DNA from: Ectobacillus panaciterrae DSM 19096
GTDB taxonomy: Bacteria; Bacillota; Bacilli; Bacillales; Bacillaceae_G
Assembly (NCBI RefSeq): GCF_000430785.1
Contig: NZ_AUMR01000031.1
Coordinates: 1 to 64,000, forward strand
Direction: 5' to 3'
Length of the DNA stretch: 64,000 bases
The position numbers and the translations under genes are program-made. The notes under the pieces were generated by a model, which searched no databases, was not told where the DNA came from, and was given only the letters and a program-made list of their open reading frames with translations. Positions within the stretch are counted from its first letter, which is position 1, and each line of letters begins with the position of its first letter. Positions 35,240-49,360 of the stretch are shown one piece after another.

Positions 35240-35484
35240 GAGTAGTTGATTGTGAAGCCTTACAGAGAGTCGGTGGTTGGTGCAAACCGATGGTTCACGT
35301 CAATGAACATCGCCCCTGAGTGCCGGGCTAAATAAGTAGGTCCGGACGGCTGGCTGCGTTATAGGCTTGGCTCATTAAAGAGTCACTGAGGCAAGGAAAT
35401 TCCTTGCGAAGAAGGGTGGTACCACGAAAATCTTTCGTCCCTTTAGCACAGCATTTTGCTGTTGCTAGACGGAAGATTTTTTTG
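35240..35484 (+). promoter_or_regulatory. T-box riboswitch (Ile-type) between ilvD and ilvB
   Basis: Stem I elements ACAGAGAGTCGG-TGGTTGGTGCAAACC lie at 35262-35288. The specifier region ATGAACATCGCC places the codon ATC (Ile, 35309-35311). The T-box sequence AGGGTGGTACCACG is at 35413-35426. The terminator stem AATCTTTCGTC / GACGGAAGATT with T-run lies at 35429-35484. Uncharged tRNA-Ile should favour the antiterminator and expression of ilvB and downstream genes. No separate promoter is evident before it. Confidence 0.93.
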
Positions 35485-35520
35485 TTGGAAATTTTTTCAA
35501 AAAAAGGAGGTACACGAGTT

Positions 35521-37214
35521 ATGTCTTGGCAAACTAAGGAAAAAACTGCGACAGGTGCGGAGCTTTTGTTAGAAGCTCTGAGACAAGAGGGAGTAGAAAT
35601 TATTTTTGGGTACCCGGGTGGAGCTGTTTTACCTTTATATGATGCTTTATATGATTTTGAGATTCCGCACATTCTTACACGCCATGAACAAGGTGCCATC
35701 CATGCAGCAGAAGGATATGCTCGTATTACAGGAAAGCCAGGCGTAGTAATTGCTACAAGCGGTCCTGGTGCAACAAATATCGTTACTGGACTTACAGACG
35801 CCATGATGGATTCTTTGCCGCTTGTTGTATTTACAGGTCAGGTAGCTAGTTCATTTATCGGCACTGATGCGTTTCAGGAAGCGGATGTAATTGGAATCAC
35901 GATGCCGATAACAAAACATAATTATCAGGTTCGAAATGTATCGGATTTACCTCGTATTGTGAAGGAAGCCTTTCATATTGCATCAACTGGGCGACCGGGT
36001 CCGGTTGTCATTGATTTACCTAAAAATATGGTTACAGAATCGGGAGAAAGGAAGGACAATGTAGAGATTGATCTTCCTGGGTACCAGCCGCATTATGAAC
36101 CAAACCGTTTACAAATCGCTAAGCTGTTAAGCGCCATTGGAGAATCGAAAAAGCCTGTTATTTTAGCAGGTGCCGGAGTACTTCATGCAAAAGCTTCCGA
36201 GGAACTGGCGAAATTTGCTCGCACGTATCAAATTCCGGTCGTCCATACACTGCTTGGATTGGGAGGGTTCCCACCAGAGGATCCGCTTTTCCTTGGAATG
36301 GGTGGGATGCATGGCTCGTATACGGCAAACATGGCGCTGTATGAGTGTGATTTGCTTATCAATATCGGAGCACGGTTCGATGACCGGCTTACGGGAAACT
36401 TGGAACACTTTGCAAAACAAGCAGTAGTTGCTCATATCGATATTGACCCAGCTGAAATTGGTAAAAATATTCCGACTGAAATTCCAATTGTAGCCTGTGC
36501 GAAAAGGGCGCTTCAAGTACTTCTTGAGAAGAATGGAGAGAAGGTCAATCATCAAGACTGGCTCCGTTTGTTACAGGAAAGAAAAGAGAAGTATCCACTT
36601 GTGTATAAGCCGGAAACTTCTGCAATTAAACCGCAAGCTGCTATTGAAATGGTGTATGAAGTAACGGAAGGTAACGCGATCATTACGACAGATGTCGGAC
36701 AGCATCAAATGTGGGCTGCTCAATACTATCCATTAAAGTCTCCAAATCGCTGGGTTACTTCCGGAGGATTGGGAACGATGGGATTTGGGTTTCCGGCAGC
36801 CATTGGTGCTCAATTCGCAAAACCAGAGGATGTAGTAGTAGCTATTGTTGGAGATGCAGGATTTCAAATGACGCTGCAAGAGTTAAGCGTATTAAAGGAG
36901 CATAACTTACCTGTCAAGGTGCTTATCGTCAACAACGAAGCGCTCGGTATGGTTCGACAATGGCAAGAATCCTTTTACAATGAACGCTATTCACATTCTT
37001 TATTGCACTGTCAACCGAACTTTGTGGCACTTGCAGAAGCATACGGTATAAAGGGAATAAGAATTGAAGATCCGAATACAGCGAAACAGCAGCTGAAAGA
37101 AGCAATTAAATACACCGGTCCGGTAGTAATTGATTGTCGTGTCTTACAATCTGAAAAGGTTATGCCGATGGTCGCGCCTGGCAAGGGCATTCATCAAATG
37201 GAAGGGGTGGAATT

Positions 37215-37218
<4 letters not shown>
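35521..37218 (+). CDS. ilvB: Acetolactate synthase large subunit
   Basis: 565 aa ThDP/FAD enzyme for the first common step of branched-chain synthesis. Visible: [17 protein letters not shown], the catalytic Glu in [35 protein letters not shown], and the ThDP-Mg motif [12 protein letters not shown]...[15 protein letters not shown] 35521 follows AAAGGAGG; the longer open frame is T-box sequence. ATGA overlap with ilvN indicates coupled synthesis of both subunits. Confidence 0.95.
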
Positions 37219-38757
<1,539 letters not shown>

Positions 38758-38759
38758 GC

Positions 38760-40280
38760 ATGCGACAAATTCTTTTCATGGACACAACGCTTCGGGACGG
38801 AGAACAATCAGCTGGTGTAAACTTAAATCCGCAAGAAAAGCTGCAAATTGCGCGGCAGTTGGAAAGATTTGGAGTCAATATTATGGAAGCGGGCTTTGCA
38901 GCCGCTTCCGAAGGTGACTTTCAGTCCGTACGCGATATTGCGAAAGTGGTTAAAAATGTTTCCGTTATGAGCTTAGCCCGAGCGAAAGAATCGGATATTC
39001 GAACAGCCTATGAAGCTTTGAAAGAGGCGGTTGCGCCTCGATTGCACGTGTTTATCGCTACGAGTGATATTCACATGAAATATAAGCTCCGTATGTCGCG
39101 GGAAGAAGTGCTGTCCACTATTCGTGAGTCTGTGAAGTTGTCTAAGTCTCTGTTTCCAGTGGTGCAGTTTTCGGCTGAAGACGCGACAAGGACAGACTAT
39201 GCGTTTTTAGCGCAGGCAATTGAAGAAGCTATCCGCTCTGGGGCGGATGTTGTGAATATTCCGGATACAGTCGGTTATACGAATCCGCAAGAGTACTATC
39301 AGCTATTTCAATATTTGAAACAACATGTTCCTTCCTTTGACAAAGCCATTTTCTCTTGCCATTGCCATGATGATTTAGGGATGGCGACAGCAAACTCGCT
39401 TGCTGCAATTGAAGGAGGCGCCGGTCAAATAGAAGGAACGATTAATGGGATTGGGGAGCGTGCCGGAAACGCGGCATTAGAGGAAATCGCAGTAGCCCTT
39501 CACATTCGGAAGGATTATTACAATGCAGCCTCCTCTATTGTGCTGAAAGAAACGAAAGCGACAAGCTCGCTAGTGAGCCGATTAACTGGCATGATTGTAC
39601 CGAAGAATAAAGCGATTGTCGGTGCAAATGCATTTGCTCATGAATCAGGCATTCATCAAGACGGAGTGTTAAAAGAAGCATCTACGTATGAAATCATTTC
39701 TCCGGAGCTTGTAGGGGAAGAACAAAATAAGCTTGTGCTTGGGAAGCATTCCGGCCGCCATGCATTTACAGACCGAATGGCGGAACTAGGGTACGAATTG
39801 GCAGAGGATGAAAGAGATCGCGCATTCCGTGCCTTCAAGCAGTTGGCTGATCGAAAGAAGGAAATCACAGAAGAAGACTTGCATGCGCTGATTTTGGGAG
39901 AAACATCTCTATTAGATCAGCAGTACGAAGTAAAGCATTTACAGGCTCATTTCGTCTCCAACGGCACGCAATCTGCGACAGTCGTGCTTGAGGATCAGGA
40001 AGGAAATACGCTGGAAGATGCAGCTACTGGTGCAGGAAGTATTGAAGCGATCTATAACGCAATTGAAAGAATTTTAAAGTTAGACTGTCGTCTCGTAGAC
40101 TATCGCATTCAATCGATTACGCAGGGACAGGACGCTCTTGCACACGTTCATGTGGAGCTGGAGCAAGCTGGTAAGCGCGTATCTGGATTTGGGGTAGCGC
40201 AGGATGTACTAGAAGCCTCCGCTCGTGCATATGTGCATGCGGGAGGAAAGTTAAAAAGATTAGCAGTATCAAAACGGTGA
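38760..40280 (+). CDS. leuA: 2-isopropylmalate synthase
   Basis: 506 aa. Condenses 2-ketoisovalerate with acetyl-CoA, the first committed leucine step. TIM barrel begins with [16 protein letters not shown]; metal His in [33 protein letters not shown], then C-terminal LeuA dimer regulatory domain (about 390-506) for leucine feedback. Only 2 bp separate it from ilvC. Confidence 0.96.
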   Translation: MRQILFMDTTLRDGEQSAGVNLNPQEKLQIARQLERFGVNIMEAGFAAASEGDFQSVRDIAKVVKNVSVMSLARAKESDIRTAYEALKEAVAPRLHVFIATSDIHMKYKLRMSREEVLSTIRESVKLSKSLFPVVQFSAEDATRTDYAFLAQAIEEAIRSGADVVNIPDTVGYTNPQEYYQLFQYLKQHVPSFDKAIFSCHCHDDLGMATANSLAAIEGGAGQIEGTINGIGERAGNAALEEIAVALHIRKDYYNAASSIVLKETKATSSLVSRLTGMIVPKNKAIVGANAFAHESGIHQDGVLKEASTYEIISPELVGEEQNKLVLGKHSGRHAFTDRMAELGYELAEDERDRAFRAFKQLADRKKEITEEDLHALILGETSLLDQQYEVKHLQAHFVSNGTQSATVVLEDQEGNTLEDAATGAGSIEAIYNAIERILKLDCRLVDYRIQSITQGQDALAHVHVELEQAGKRVSGFGVAQDVLEASARAYVHAGGKLKRLAVSKR

Positions 40281-40292
40281 GGAGTGAGGCTG

Positions 40293-41366
40293 ATGGAGAA
40301 GAGGATCGTTTGTTTAGCCGGTGATGGGATTGGTCCCGAAGTGATGGAAAGTGCAAAACGCGTCCTGCAGCTGGTCGGACGATTGTACGGTCATAAGTTT
40401 CACCTGCAGGATGAGCGATTTGGCGGTGCGGCAATTGATGAGTGTGGTCAGCCGCTTCCGGCCCGTACATTAGCTGCTTGCTTGGCAAGCGATGCAGTCT
40501 TGTTGGGAGCTGTTGGCGGTCCGAGATGGGATGAAGCACCGGAAAGACCGGAAAAGGGATTGCTTGCATTAAGAAAATCGCTGGGCTTATATGCGAATGT
40601 CCGCCCTGTTGAGGTCGATAAGGCGGTTGCTCATTTATCACCGTTAAAATCTGAAGTGGCAAGTGAAGTGCAGTTCGTTGTTGTACGCGAGCTGACAGGC
40701 GGAATTTATTTTTCATTCCCGAAAGAGCGTACAGCAGAACAAGCGACAGACACGCTTACTTATACTAGAAGAGAAATTGAACGAATTGTTGAGTACGCAT
40801 TTCAATTAGCAAAAACGAGAAGAAAAAAGGTAACGTCTATCGACAAAGCAAACGTTTTGGAATCCAGCAAACTTTGGAGAGAAATAGCGAAGGAAGTAGC
40901 GGTGCGCTATCCGGATGTAGAGCTGGAGCATATCTTAGTAGACGCTGCAGCGATGGAAATGATCCGCAACCCTGGTCGATTTGATGTCATTGTAACAGAA
41001 AATTTATTTGGTGACATTTTGAGTGACGAAGCTTCTGTGTTAGCTGGATCTCTTGGCATGCTGCCGTCAGCAAGTCATTCTGAAAACGGGCTTTCCTTAT
41101 ACGAACCGATTCATGGATCTGCACCGGATATCGCGGGTAAAAACAAAGCGAATCCGATTGCGATGATTCGTTCCGTTGCGATGATGCTCGAACAATCCTT
41201 TGAGCTCAGGAAAGAAGCAAAGGCAATTGAAGAAGCAATTGCTGCTGTATTAAAAGTTGGAAGATTTACAGGAGATTTAGGCGGAAAAGAAACAACATCT
41301 TCTTTCACAGATTATGTATTGCGGGCGATGGAGGAACAGGTGTTAGTGGGGAGAGGAAAAGCATGA
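40293..41366 (+). CDS. leuB: 3-isopropylmalate dehydrogenase
   Basis: 357 aa, NAD-dependent oxidative decarboxylation in leucine synthesis. [15 protein letters not shown] at the N terminus, [14 protein letters not shown] substrate loop, [27 protein letters not shown] and [21 protein letters not shown] 40293 is chosen for GGAG 9 nt upstream; GTG 40284 is a weaker option. ATGA overlap with leuC. Confidence 0.95.
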   Translation: MEKRIVCLAGDGIGPEVMESAKRVLQLVGRLYGHKFHLQDERFGGAAIDECGQPLPARTLAACLASDAVLLGAVGGPRWDEAPERPEKGLLALRKSLGLYANVRPVEVDKAVAHLSPLKSEVASEVQFVVVRELTGGIYFSFPKERTAEQATDTLTYTRREIERIVEYAFQLAKTRRKKVTSIDKANVLESSKLWREIAKEVAVRYPDVELEHILVDAAAMEMIRNPGRFDVIVTENLFGDILSDEASVLAGSLGMLPSASHSENGLSLYEPIHGSAPDIAGKNKANPIAMIRSVAMMLEQSFELRKEAKAIEEAIAAVLKVGRFTGDLGGKETTSSFTDYVLRAMEEQVLVGRGKA

Positions 41367-42757
41367 AACAAACATTGTTTGATAAATTGTGGGAGCGTCA
41401 TGTCGTAGCGAGTGCGAAAACTGGCTCTGATCTCTTATATATCGATCTTCACCTTGTCCATGAGGTAACATCGCCGCAAGCATTCGAAGGAATTCGCCTT
41501 GCAGGAAGAAAGGTGCGGAGACCTGATTTAACGTTTGCGACGATGGATCATAACGTACCGACGAAAGATGTATGGAACATAACGGATGAAATTGCGAAAA
41601 AGCAAATGGATACGCTGCAGGCCAATTGTAAGGAGTTTGGCATTACGCTTGCGGACATGGCAGATGAACGACAAGGAATCGTACACGTAATCGGTCCAGA
41701 GCTTGGTTTAACACAGCCTGGGAAAACGATTGTGTGCGGAGACAGTCATACATCTACACACGGAGCGTTTGGGGCTTTGGCGTTTGGAATTGGTACGAGC
41801 GAGGTTGAGCACGTACTTGCAACGCAAACGCTGTGGCAAAAGAAGCCGAAGTCTATGGGTGTGGAGTTAAAAGGCGTATTGCCAAAGGGTGTATATGCAA
41901 AGGACATCATTTTGCATTTATTAGCTTCCTACGGCGTATCAATGGGAACAGGGCATGTGATGGAGTTTTACGGTGAGACGATTCAGCACTTATCTATGGA
42001 AGAGCGTATGACGATTTGCAATATGGCAATTGAAGGCGGCGCGAAAGCAGGATTAATCGCCCCGGATGAAACGACATTTGCATACTTAAAGAATCGCCCA
42101 TATGCTCCGAAAGAATTTGAAAAAGCAGTGGAAGATTGGAAAACGCTCTACACGGATGAAGGAGCTGTATATGATCGCCAAATTACGGTTGATGTAGCAG
42201 CTCTTGCGCCTTACGTAACTTGGGGAACAAATCCGGGGATGGGTGTACGTGTCGATGAATTGCTTCCGGATATTCAAAATGCAAACGATGCACGTGCTTA
42301 TGAATATATGGAATTGGAGCCAGGCCAAAAGGTAGAGGATATACCAGTTCAGCACGTATTTATCGGATCCTGCACGAATTCGCGTTTATCTGATTTAGAA
42401 GAAGCCGCTTCTTTTATAAAAGGCAAGAAGGTAAAAGAAGGTGTGCGCGCGCTCGTTGTACCGGGTTCCAAGAAAGTGCGGGACGAAGCAATGAAAAAAG
42501 GATTGGATAAAGTTTTTACAGAGGCAGGATTTGAATGGCGTGAAGCAGGCTGCTCCATGTGCTTAGGAATGAATCCCGATCAAGTGCCGCAAGGAGAGCA
42601 TTGTGCTTCCACCTCAAACCGCAACTTTGAAGGACGGCAGGGAAAAGGCGCACGTACGCATCTTGTCAGCCCGGCGATGGCTGCTGCCGCTGCCGTTTAT
42701 GGAAAATTTGTAGATATCAGAAAGGAGGAGTATCGTGAAGCCGTTTCGTACGCATAA
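41363..42757 (+). CDS. leuC: 3-isopropylmalate dehydratase large subunit
   Basis: 464 aa aconitase-family [4Fe-4S] subunit. It isomerises 2- to 3-isopropylmalate with LeuD. Cluster cysteines lie in [13 protein letters not shown] and in [15 protein letters not shown]. Also visible are [21 protein letters not shown] and [27 protein letters not shown]. It starts within the leuB stop and its end overlaps leuD by 23 bp. Confidence 0.95.
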   Translation: MKQTLFDKLWERHVVASAKTGSDLLYIDLHLVHEVTSPQAFEGIRLAGRKVRRPDLTFATMDHNVPTKDVWNITDEIAKKQMDTLQANCKEFGITLADMADERQGIVHVIGPELGLTQPGKTIVCGDSHTSTHGAFGALAFGIGTSEVEHVLATQTLWQKKPKSMGVELKGVLPKGVYAKDIILHLLASYGVSMGTGHVMEFYGETIQHLSMEERMTICNMAIEGGAKAGLIAPDETTFAYLKNRPYAPKEFEKAVEDWKTLYTDEGAVYDRQITVDVAALAPYVTWGTNPGMGVRVDELLPDIQNANDARAYEYMELEPGQKVEDIPVQHVFIGSCTNSRLSDLEEAASFIKGKKVKEGVRALVVPGSKKVRDEAMKKGLDKVFTEAGFEWREAGCSMCLGMNPDQVPQGEHCASTSNRNFEGRQGKGARTHLVSPAMAAAAAVYGKFVDIRKEEYREAVSYA

Positions 42758-43301
42758 AGGAACTGTTGTTGCACTCATGAACGATAACATCGATACCGAT
42801 CAAATCATACCAAAGCAATACTTGAAGCGGATTGAGCGGACTGGATTCGGACAATTTTTGTTTGATGAATGGCGCTATTTGGATGACCGTACGGACAATC
42901 CAGATTTTCCGCTTAATGCTCGAAAAACCGCGACTATTTTAGTGGCTGGCGATAATTTCGGCTGCGGCTCCTCCCGTGAGCATGCACCGTGGGCACTCGA
43001 TGATTATGGTTTTCGCGCAATCATTGCCGGAAGCTTTGCTGATATTTTCTATATGAATTGCACAAAGAATGGTATTCTTCCTGTCGTTTTGGATGAGAGC
43101 GCACGCAATGCTCTTGCATCTTTAGGATCTGATGAAGAAATAGTGGTAGATTTAGAAAAGCAGATCGTTCAAACAGCGCATGAAGAGTTTTCTTTTTCCA
43201 TTGATCCTGTATGGAAAGAAAAGCTTCTTGGCGGATTGGATGATATTGCAATCACGCTTCAATACGAACAAGATATCGTTTTATACGAAAATCGCGCATA
43301 A
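42735..43301 (+). CDS. leuD: 3-isopropylmalate dehydratase small subunit
   Basis: 188 aa swivelling domain of the LeuCD isomerase. It opens [20 protein letters not shown] then [11 protein letters not shown]; the substrate loop is [20 protein letters not shown] 42735 has AAAGGAGGAGTATC upstream, inside leuC. Last gene of the ilv-leu unit before a strong terminator. Confidence 0.95.
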   Translation: MKPFRTHKGTVVALMNDNIDTDQIIPKQYLKRIERTGFGQFLFDEWRYLDDRTDNPDFPLNARKTATILVAGDNFGCGSSREHAPWALDDYGFRAIIAGSFADIFYMNCTKNGILPVVLDESARNALASLGSDEEIVVDLEKQIVQTAHEEFSFSIDPVWKEKLLGGLDDIAITLQYEQDIVLYENRA

Positions 43302-43307
43302 AAATAT

Positions 43308-43347
43308 AAAAACCTTCAATTCTTGCTACAGCAGATTGAAGGTTTTT
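43308..43347 (+). terminator. Terminator between leuD and hisZ
   Basis: AAAAACCTTCAAT / ATTGAAGGTTTTT stem-loop with T-run separates the two biosynthetic operons. Confidence 0.9.
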
Positions 43348-43456
43348 ATATGCATGAAATTAATTTTTATGCAAAAGAAGCAGGGGAATGAAAAGGTTTT
43401 CGGTGAAATAAGGACATGAATATTAATATTTATGCAGAAATACCATCCGAAATTAT

Positions 43457-43485
43457 TTGACATAATTCATGTTCCTTTGTATCGT
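43457..43485 (+). promoter_or_regulatory. Promoter of the his operon
   Basis: TTGACA (43457-43462), 17-nt spacer, TATCGT (43480-43485), 43 bp before hisZ. Confidence 0.7.
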
Positions 43486-43527
43486 GTTAGTAACAACTTT
43501 CGTTTCGAAAGACAAGGGGTGTTACAG

Positions 43528-44790
43528 ATGACAAAATGGAAACGAGCGAACCCAACTGGGACGAGGGATCTTTTATTTGAGGATAGTACCTTGCAGGAAG
43601 AGGTGGAGCAGCGGCTGCGCCGCGTATTTACCGCCCGCGGCTATGAAGAGATTCGAACTCCGACCATCGAATTTTATGACGTATTTGCCTTTCAAGATCG
43701 TCCGATTGATGAAGAGAAAATGTATAAATTTTTCGACCATCAAGGACGTATTTTAGTACTGCGCCCTGATATGACAATTCCGATTGCGCGCGTTGTCGGT
43801 TCGAGCATGATGAAGCCGCCGCTCAAGCTCACATACAGCGGTAATATTTTCCGTGCTAATAAAAGCATGACAGGAAAATACAATGAGCTGACGCAAGCAG
43901 GAATCGAAATCATCGGCATTGATAATTTGCGTGCCGAGGTAGAGTGCATTGTGAGTGCGATTACAGCGCTGCAGGCTGTCGGGGTAGCGCAGTTTAAAAT
44001 TGAAATCGGACAAGTGGAGCTCTATAAATCTATCATTAAAAAGCTATCTTTAACAGAAGCGGATGAAATAATTCTTCGCGATTATATTGAAAATAAGAGC
44101 TACACTGGACTGTCTGAATTTTTAAAGAAAAAGAATTTTGATGAAACAGACGCGACCATCCGTCTTTTGCAGCGATTGCCGAGACTATTTGGCGGAATTG
44201 AAATTATCGACGAAGCGGAGCGCTTGGCAGCCAACAAAGAAATGAAGCAAGCGATAGCCCGCGTCCGCAAAATTTATGAAACAATCGAGCGATTAGGCTA
44301 TGGTCATTACATTTCAGTCGATTTGGGCATGATTCAAAACCTTCAATATTATACTGGTGTAATCTTCCGCGGCTATGCGAATGATATCGGTGAAGAAATT
44401 TTAAGCGGCGGACGTTATGACGACCTTATGGGGCATTTTGGCGAACCGCTTCCTGCAGTCGGCTTGGCGCTAGAGGTTGATCAAATCGTTCGCGTATTAA
44501 AGGAACAAGCACCGCCCGCAAAGCTGGAGACTGCGGATATCCTTATTCACTATGCGCTTGAAACGATCGAAGAAGCAGAGCGTCTGCGTTCTTTACTTCT
44601 AAAAGACGGTATGAAGGCAGAATTGTCCATGTGCGAGACGCTGCAAGATTCCTTCAATTTTGCACGAAAGCATCATATCTCAAAAGTAATTGATACATCT
44701 GGCGATAAGCTTGCAGAATATGGGTGGAAAGAGAAATGGATGCTTGAGAAAGAGGGGGAAACTTCATGCGTAACGTTCAAATTGCGTTAA
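43528..44790 (+). CDS. hisZ: ATP phosphoribosyltransferase regulatory subunit
   Basis: 420 aa paralog of histidyl-tRNA synthetase catalytic domain without tRNA charging. It forms the hetero-octamer with short HisG and gives histidine feedback control. Class II synthetase-like motifs: [68 protein letters not shown] 43528 follows AAGGGGTGTTACAG; the upstream extension contains the promoter. Overlaps hisG by 25 bp. Confidence 0.94.
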   Translation: MTKWKRANPTGTRDLLFEDSTLQEEVEQRLRRVFTARGYEEIRTPTIEFYDVFAFQDRPIDEEKMYKFFDHQGRILVLRPDMTIPIARVVGSSMMKPPLKLTYSGNIFRANKSMTGKYNELTQAGIEIIGIDNLRAEVECIVSAITALQAVGVAQFKIEIGQVELYKSIIKKLSLTEADEIILRDYIENKSYTGLSEFLKKKNFDETDATIRLLQRLPRLFGGIEIIDEAERLAANKEMKQAIARVRKIYETIERLGYGHYISVDLGMIQNLQYYTGVIFRGYANDIGEEILSGGRYDDLMGHFGEPLPAVGLALEVDQIVRVLKEQAPPAKLETADILIHYALETIEEAERLRSLLLKDGMKAELSMCETLQDSFNFARKHHISKVIDTSGDKLAEYGWKEKWMLEKEGETSCVTFKLR

Positions 44791-45401
44791 CGAAGGGCCG
44801 GCTCGAGAAGCAGATTATCCCGGTATTAGAAAGAATCGGTATTGATTGTTCGGAGCTGAAGGAAAAAGGAAGAAAGCTCGTTTTTAAAAGTCATAATGCC
44901 AATATCAGTTTTATTCTTGTAAAGGCAGTCGATGTGCTTACGTACGTGGAGCACGGCGTGGCCGATATCGGCATCGTCGGAAAAGACGTACTGCTTGAAA
45001 ACGAGAAGGAACTGTATGAAATGATTGATCTTGGCATCGGGCGCTGCAAGTTTTGTGTGGCATCGATTCCGTCATACAATCCGGACAGTTATAAAAAGAA
45101 AACGATTGCCACAAAATATCCGAACGTTGCCTCAGCGTACTTCCGTCAAAAGGGAGAAGATGTTGAGATTATTAAAATAGAAGGATCTGTTGAAATTGCG
45201 CCGCTGCTTGGATTGGCAGACGCGATCGTCGATATTGTGGAAACAGGTCAAACACTGAAGGAGAACGGTCTTATCGTGTTTGAGGAAATGCATGATATTT
45301 CCGCTCGCTTAATCGCAAACAAAGCATCTTTAAAAATGAAAAAAGACGAAATGTTCTCCATTATCGACCAGATGGAGCAAGCGCTGACGCAAAGGGGGTA
45401 A
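44766..45401 (+). CDS. hisG: ATP phosphoribosyltransferase, short form
   Basis: 211 aa catalytic subunit of the first histidine step (ATP + PRPP). It is the short form lacking the C-terminal regulatory domain, in line with the presence of hisZ. Motifs: [55 protein letters not shown] and [11 protein letters not shown] at the PRPP loop. GAGGGGGAAACTTC precedes the ATG. Confidence 0.95.
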   Translation: MRNVQIALTKGRLEKQIIPVLERIGIDCSELKEKGRKLVFKSHNANISFILVKAVDVLTYVEHGVADIGIVGKDVLLENEKELYEMIDLGIGRCKFCVASIPSYNPDSYKKKTIATKYPNVASAYFRQKGEDVEIIKIEGSVEIAPLLGLADAIVDIVETGQTLKENGLIVFEEMHDISARLIANKASLKMKKDEMFSIIDQMEQALTQRG

Positions 45402-45405
45402 TGTC

Positions 45406-46701
45406 ATGAAGCTCTTGTACGGAAAACAGGATGTAATTTTGGCAAGCATTGAAGCGCTTCGCGAAGCGGCGAAAATTACAGAAAAAGAAGCGGCTGCCGC
45501 TGTAGAAAACATTGTGCTCGATGTAAAAGCGCACGGGGACGAGGCGCTTCGGGCATATACCGAAAAATTCGATAAGGTAACGCTGGAATCGTTTCGCGTT
45601 TCTGAGGATGCTTTTGCGCAGGCATTAGCTGTTGTGGAATCAGAATTTTTACAAGCGTTAGAGGGAGCAAAGGCAAACATCGTTTCCTATCATGAAAAGC
45701 AAAAGCGCCAAGGGTTTGTTGAAGCTGAGCAGATCGGCATTATCCGAGGCCAGCTTATTAGGCCTTTAGAAACGGTAGGGGTGTACGTACCAGGAGGAAC
45801 CGCCGCATATCCGTCTTCCGTGTTAATGAATGTGCTGCCTGCCAAAATCGCCGGCGTAAAACGAATCGTGATGGTGACGCCGCCTCATAAAGACGGCGTG
45901 AATCCTTACATTTTGGCTGCTGCAAAGATTGCCGGGGTAGACGAGGTATACAGCATTGGCGGAGCGCAGGCTGTCGCTGCTCTTGCATACGGAACGGAAA
46001 CGATTCCGCGCGTCGATAAAATTGTTGGGCCGGGAAATATGTATGTCGCTTTGGCAAAACGAGCTGTATTCGGCGATGTAAACATCGATATGATTGCAGG
46101 ACCTTCAGATATATTGGTGATTGCCGATGAAACAGGAAACGCTAAATACATCGCGGCAGATCTTCTTTCCCAGGCGGAGCATGATGTAAATTCTGCGGCC
46201 ATTCTTGTTACAACAGACGAGGCATTGGCGAAGGAAGTACAACGCGAAGTAGAAAGACAGGCGGAGGAGCTTCCGCGCAAGGACATTGCGAAAGCATCCA
46301 TCGAGCGAAACGGCGCCATTATTGTCGTTGACACACTAGATGAAGCGTTCGAAGCGGCCAACGCCATCGCACCTGAACACATGGAGCTTCATGTGAAAGA
46401 ACCGATGATGGCGCTCGCAAATGTAAAGAACGCAGGCTCCATTTTCTTGGGACCGTATGCGCCAGAGCCGCTCGGCGATTATTTTGCCGGTCCGAATCAC
46501 GTGCTGCCGACAAGCGGGACGGCACGCTTTTTCTCTCCGCTGTCGGTTGATGATTTTATTAAAAAATCAAGCTTTCTTTCATATACAAGAGAAGCGCTGT
46601 ATGCGGTGAAAGATCAAATTGTAGTATTGGCAGAAAAGGAAGGCTTGCATGCGCATGCCAAATCCATTCAAATCCGGTTTGAAGAAAGTGAGGAAAAATA
46701 A
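45406..46701 (+). CDS. hisD: Histidinol dehydrogenase
   Basis: 431 aa zinc enzyme that makes the last two NAD-linked oxidations to histidine. Family signature [20 protein letters not shown] then [14 protein letters not shown], zinc and catalytic residues in [13 protein letters not shown] and APEHMELHV, and [14 protein letters not shown]. Its stop overlaps the hisB ATG (TAATG). Confidence 0.95.
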   Translation: MKLLYGKQDVILASIEALREAAKITEKEAAAAVENIVLDVKAHGDEALRAYTEKFDKVTLESFRVSEDAFAQALAVVESEFLQALEGAKANIVSYHEKQKRQGFVEAEQIGIIRGQLIRPLETVGVYVPGGTAAYPSSVLMNVLPAKIAGVKRIVMVTPPHKDGVNPYILAAAKIAGVDEVYSIGGAQAVAALAYGTETIPRVDKIVGPGNMYVALAKRAVFGDVNIDMIAGPSDILVIADETGNAKYIAADLLSQAEHDVNSAAILVTTDEALAKEVQREVERQAEELPRKDIAKASIERNGAIIVVDTLDEAFEAANAIAPEHMELHVKEPMMALANVKNAGSIFLGPYAPEPLGDYFAGPNHVLPTSGTARFFSPLSVDDFIKKSSFLSYTREALYAVKDQIVVLAEKEGLHAHAKSIQIRFEESEEK

Positions 46702-47288
46702 TGGCCCGTACAGCAGAATTGTCACGCACAACGACGGAAACGGATATTCAAGTGTGGGTGGATTTAGATAATCAAGAAGAAGTGAGCATAGAGACAGGGG
46801 TCGGCTTTTTCGATCATATGCTTACCTTATTCGCTAGGCACGGACGCATCGGATTGAAGGTGAAAGCAAACGGCGATTTACACATTGACTCTCACCATAC
46901 GGTAGAGGACGTCGGGATCGCCATTGGCGCTTGCATAAAAGAAGCGCTGGGCGACAAAAAGCAAATCAACCGATATGGAACTTCTTATGTACCGATGGAT
47001 GAAGCGCTCGGATTTGTATCGCTTGATATAAGCGGACGTCCGTTTTTAGTGTTTGACGCAGAGCTCAAAAACGATAAGCTCGGCAATTATGATACGGAGC
47101 TGACGGAGGAATTTTTCCGTGCAATCAGCTTTAACGCAGGTATCACGCTTCATGCCCGTGTTTTATATGGAAGAAATACGCATCACAAAATTGAAGCGCT
47201 GTTTAAAGCATTCGGGCGCGCTATGCGGGAAGCGGTAGAAATCAATGAAAAAATTACGGGCGTAAATTCCACGAAAGGACTGCTGTAA
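46701..47288 (+). CDS. hisB: Imidazoleglycerol-phosphate dehydratase
   Basis: 195 aa monofunctional dehydratase, without the phosphatase domain of enteric HisB. Two di-His metal motifs: [20 protein letters not shown] and [20 protein letters not shown]. The separate phosphatase activity is supplied by hisJ at the operon end. Confidence 0.95.
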   Translation: MARTAELSRTTTETDIQVWVDLDNQEEVSIETGVGFFDHMLTLFARHGRIGLKVKANGDLHIDSHHTVEDVGIAIGACIKEALGDKKQINRYGTSYVPMDEALGFVSLDISGRPFLVFDAELKNDKLGNYDTELTEEFFRAISFNAGITLHARVLYGRNTHHKIEALFKAFGRAMREAVEINEKITGVNSTKGLL

Positions 47289-47289
47289 G

Positions 47290-47916
47290 ATGATTGCGAT
47301 TATCGATTATGGAATGGGCAACCTGCGCAGCGTATCCAAAGCGCTGGAGCATGTCGGTGTGGAATATGTGATTACAGATAATCCCGAAATCATCAGGAGC
47401 AGCGAAGCGATCGTGCTGCCGGGTGTGGGCGCTTTTCCGAAAGCGATGAAGGAATTGGAGGAACGCGGTCTCATCTCCCTGATTCGCAAGGAAGCCGAAA
47501 CGGGAAAGCTGATTTTAGGGATATGCCTAGGCATGCAGCTTTTATTTGAAGCAAGTGAAGAAATAGAGTTTACAAAAGGTTTAGGTCTGCTGCCTGGAAC
47601 TGTACGTAAAATTCCGGCAGGGCGCAAAATTCCGCATATGGGCTGGAACAATTTGCAGCAGAAAAAAGAGGCCGCGCTGCTGAACGGTTTACAGGACGAA
47701 TCCTATGTGTATTACGTTCACTCCTTCTATGCGGATTGTCCTGCAGATGTTGTGGATGCCGGCAGCGACTACGGTGTGTTCGTACCTGGTGTCGTATCGA
47801 AAGGAAATATTTTCGGCGCGCAATTTCATCCGGAAAAAAGCAGTGAAGTCGGTTTAAAAATGTTAGAAAACTTTAAGGAGTTGGTCATATGCTCATCTTC
47901 CCGGCAATCGATTTAA
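47290..47916 (+). CDS. hisH: Imidazole glycerol phosphate synthase, glutaminase subunit
   Basis: 208 aa class I glutamine amidotransferase, supplies ammonia to His[16 protein letters not shown] at the start, LPGVGAF, nucleophile Cys in [13 protein letters not shown], and the catalytic His-x-Glu in [13 protein letters not shown]. The 3' end overlaps hisA by 28 bp. Confidence 0.95.
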   Translation: MIAIIDYGMGNLRSVSKALEHVGVEYVITDNPEIIRSSEAIVLPGVGAFPKAMKELEERGLISLIRKEAETGKLILGICLGMQLLFEASEEIEFTKGLGLLPGTVRKIPAGRKIPHMGWNNLQQKKEAALLNGLQDESYVYYVHSFYADCPADVVDAGSDYGVFVPGVVSKGNIFGAQFHPEKSSEVGLKMLENFKELVICSSSRQSI

Positions 47917-48608
47917 AGAACGGCCGCTGTGTCCGTTTATATCAAGGACAATTTCAGCAAGAAACAGTCGTGAACGAAAATCCTCTTGAGCAAGCTGTTG
48001 TATTCGAAAAACTGGGGGCAAAGGTCCTTCACTTAGTGGATTTGGACGGTGCGCTCGAAGGGAAGCCGACAAATCTTCCTGTAATTGAACAAATCGCAAA
48101 AACGTTAAGCATTCCTGTTCAAGTAGGGGGCGGAATCCGTTCTATTGAGACGATCGAGACGCTTCTTTCTGTTGGCGTTGCCCGTGTCATTATCGGTACG
48201 GCTGCCCTGTTGAACCCTGCATTCCTGCAAGAAGCGCTCGAAAAATACGGCGAACGTATTGTTGTCGGTATTGACGCGAAAGACGAGCATGTTGCGACAC
48301 GCGGCTGGCTTGATGTATCAGATGTTCATTATATTGCGCTTGCGAAGCAAATGGAGAAGATGGGCGTCAAAACGATTGTGTTTACGGATATTTCCCGGGA
48401 CGGCACGCTGGCCGGGCCGAACTTCGAGCAATTGCAAGCATTGCAAGAGGCTGTTTCTGTACAAATCGTTGCATCCGGCGGCGTAAGCTCCATGGATGAT
48501 ATTAAACAATTGAATGAAATGAACCTATACGGCGTCATTACCGGAAAGGCATTATATGAAGGCAAAATTGCGCTCGAAGAAGCTCTGCAGGCGGTGGAAG
48601 TATGTTAA
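47889..48608 (+). CDS. hisA: ProFAR isomerase
   Basis: 239 aa TIM barrel isomerase. Catalytic Asp8 in [31 protein letters not shown], and the second Asp in [16 protein letters not shown], with a C-terminal phosphate site VIVGKALYEG-like [10 protein letters not shown]. Start ATG lies in hisH; the end overlaps hisF by 7 bp. Confidence 0.95.
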   Translation: MLIFPAIDLKNGRCVRLYQGQFQQETVVNENPLEQAVVFEKLGAKVLHLVDLDGALEGKPTNLPVIEQIAKTLSIPVQVGGGIRSIETIETLLSVGVARVIIGTAALLNPAFLQEALEKYGERIVVGIDAKDEHVATRGWLDVSDVHYIALAKQMEKMGVKTIVFTDISRDGTLAGPNFEQLQALQEAVSVQIVASGGVSSMDDIKQLNEMNLYGVITGKALYEGKIALEEALQAVEVC

Positions 48609-49360
48609 CGAAGCGCATCGTTCCTTGTTTGGACGTAAAGAACGGCCGCGTCGTAAAGGGAATTAACTTTGTCGGTCTTACAGATGTAGGAGATCCCGTT
48701 GCGATTGCAGCTGCCTATAATAAAGCAGGCGCGGATGAGCTTGTATTTTTGGATATTACCGCAACGCATGAAGGGCGCAAAACGATGGTTGATGTAGTGG
48801 AGCGCACAGCTGCTGAGGTGTTTATTCCTTTGACGGTCGGCGGCGGTATCGGCACAGTTGAAGAAATGTACAATTTGCTTCGCGCCGGTGCAGATAAAAT
48901 TTCCGTAAACTCCGCAGCGGTCCGTAATCCGCAGCTTATCGCTGACGGAGCAGAGCGTTTCGGGGCGCAATGTATCGTTTTGGCAATCGATGCAAAAAAA
49001 GTGGCGGACAAAAAGTGGAACGTATTTGTGAACGGCGGCCGCATCGATACAGGGCTGGACGCAGTGGAATGGGCAAAGAAAGCGGAGCAGCTTGGCGCCG
49101 GTGAAATCCTGTTAACAAGCATGGATGCAGACGGCACGAAGGCAGGCTATGATTTAGAATTGACAGAGGCTGTATCGCAAGCCGTTACCATTCCCGTTAT
49201 TGCGTCCGGAGGCTGCGGCAATAACGCGCATATTGTGGAAGTGTTCCAAAAAACAACAGCGGATGCGGCGCTGGCTGCGTCCATTTACCACTACGGGGAA
49301 ACGACGATTGCCGAAACGAAGCAGGAACTGAAGGAAGCGAATATCGAGGTGAGACTATGA
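48602..49360 (+). CDS. hisF: Imidazole glycerol phosphate synthase, cyclase subunit
   Basis: 252 aa TIM barrel paralog of HisA. It combines ammonia from HisH with PRFAR to give IGP and [24 protein letters not shown] with catalytic Asp11, [33 protein letters not shown] with Asp130 equivalent, and [15 protein letters not shown]-type overlap with hisI. Confidence 0.96.
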   Translation: MLTKRIVPCLDVKNGRVVKGINFVGLTDVGDPVAIAAAYNKAGADELVFLDITATHEGRKTMVDVVERTAAEVFIPLTVGGGIGTVEEMYNLLRAGADKISVNSAAVRNPQLIADGAERFGAQCIVLAIDAKKVADKKWNVFVNGGRIDTGLDAVEWAKKAEQLGAGEILLTSMDADGTKAGYDLELTEAVSQAVTIPVIASGGCGNNAHIVEVFQKTTADAALAASIYHYGETTIAETKQELKEANIEVRL

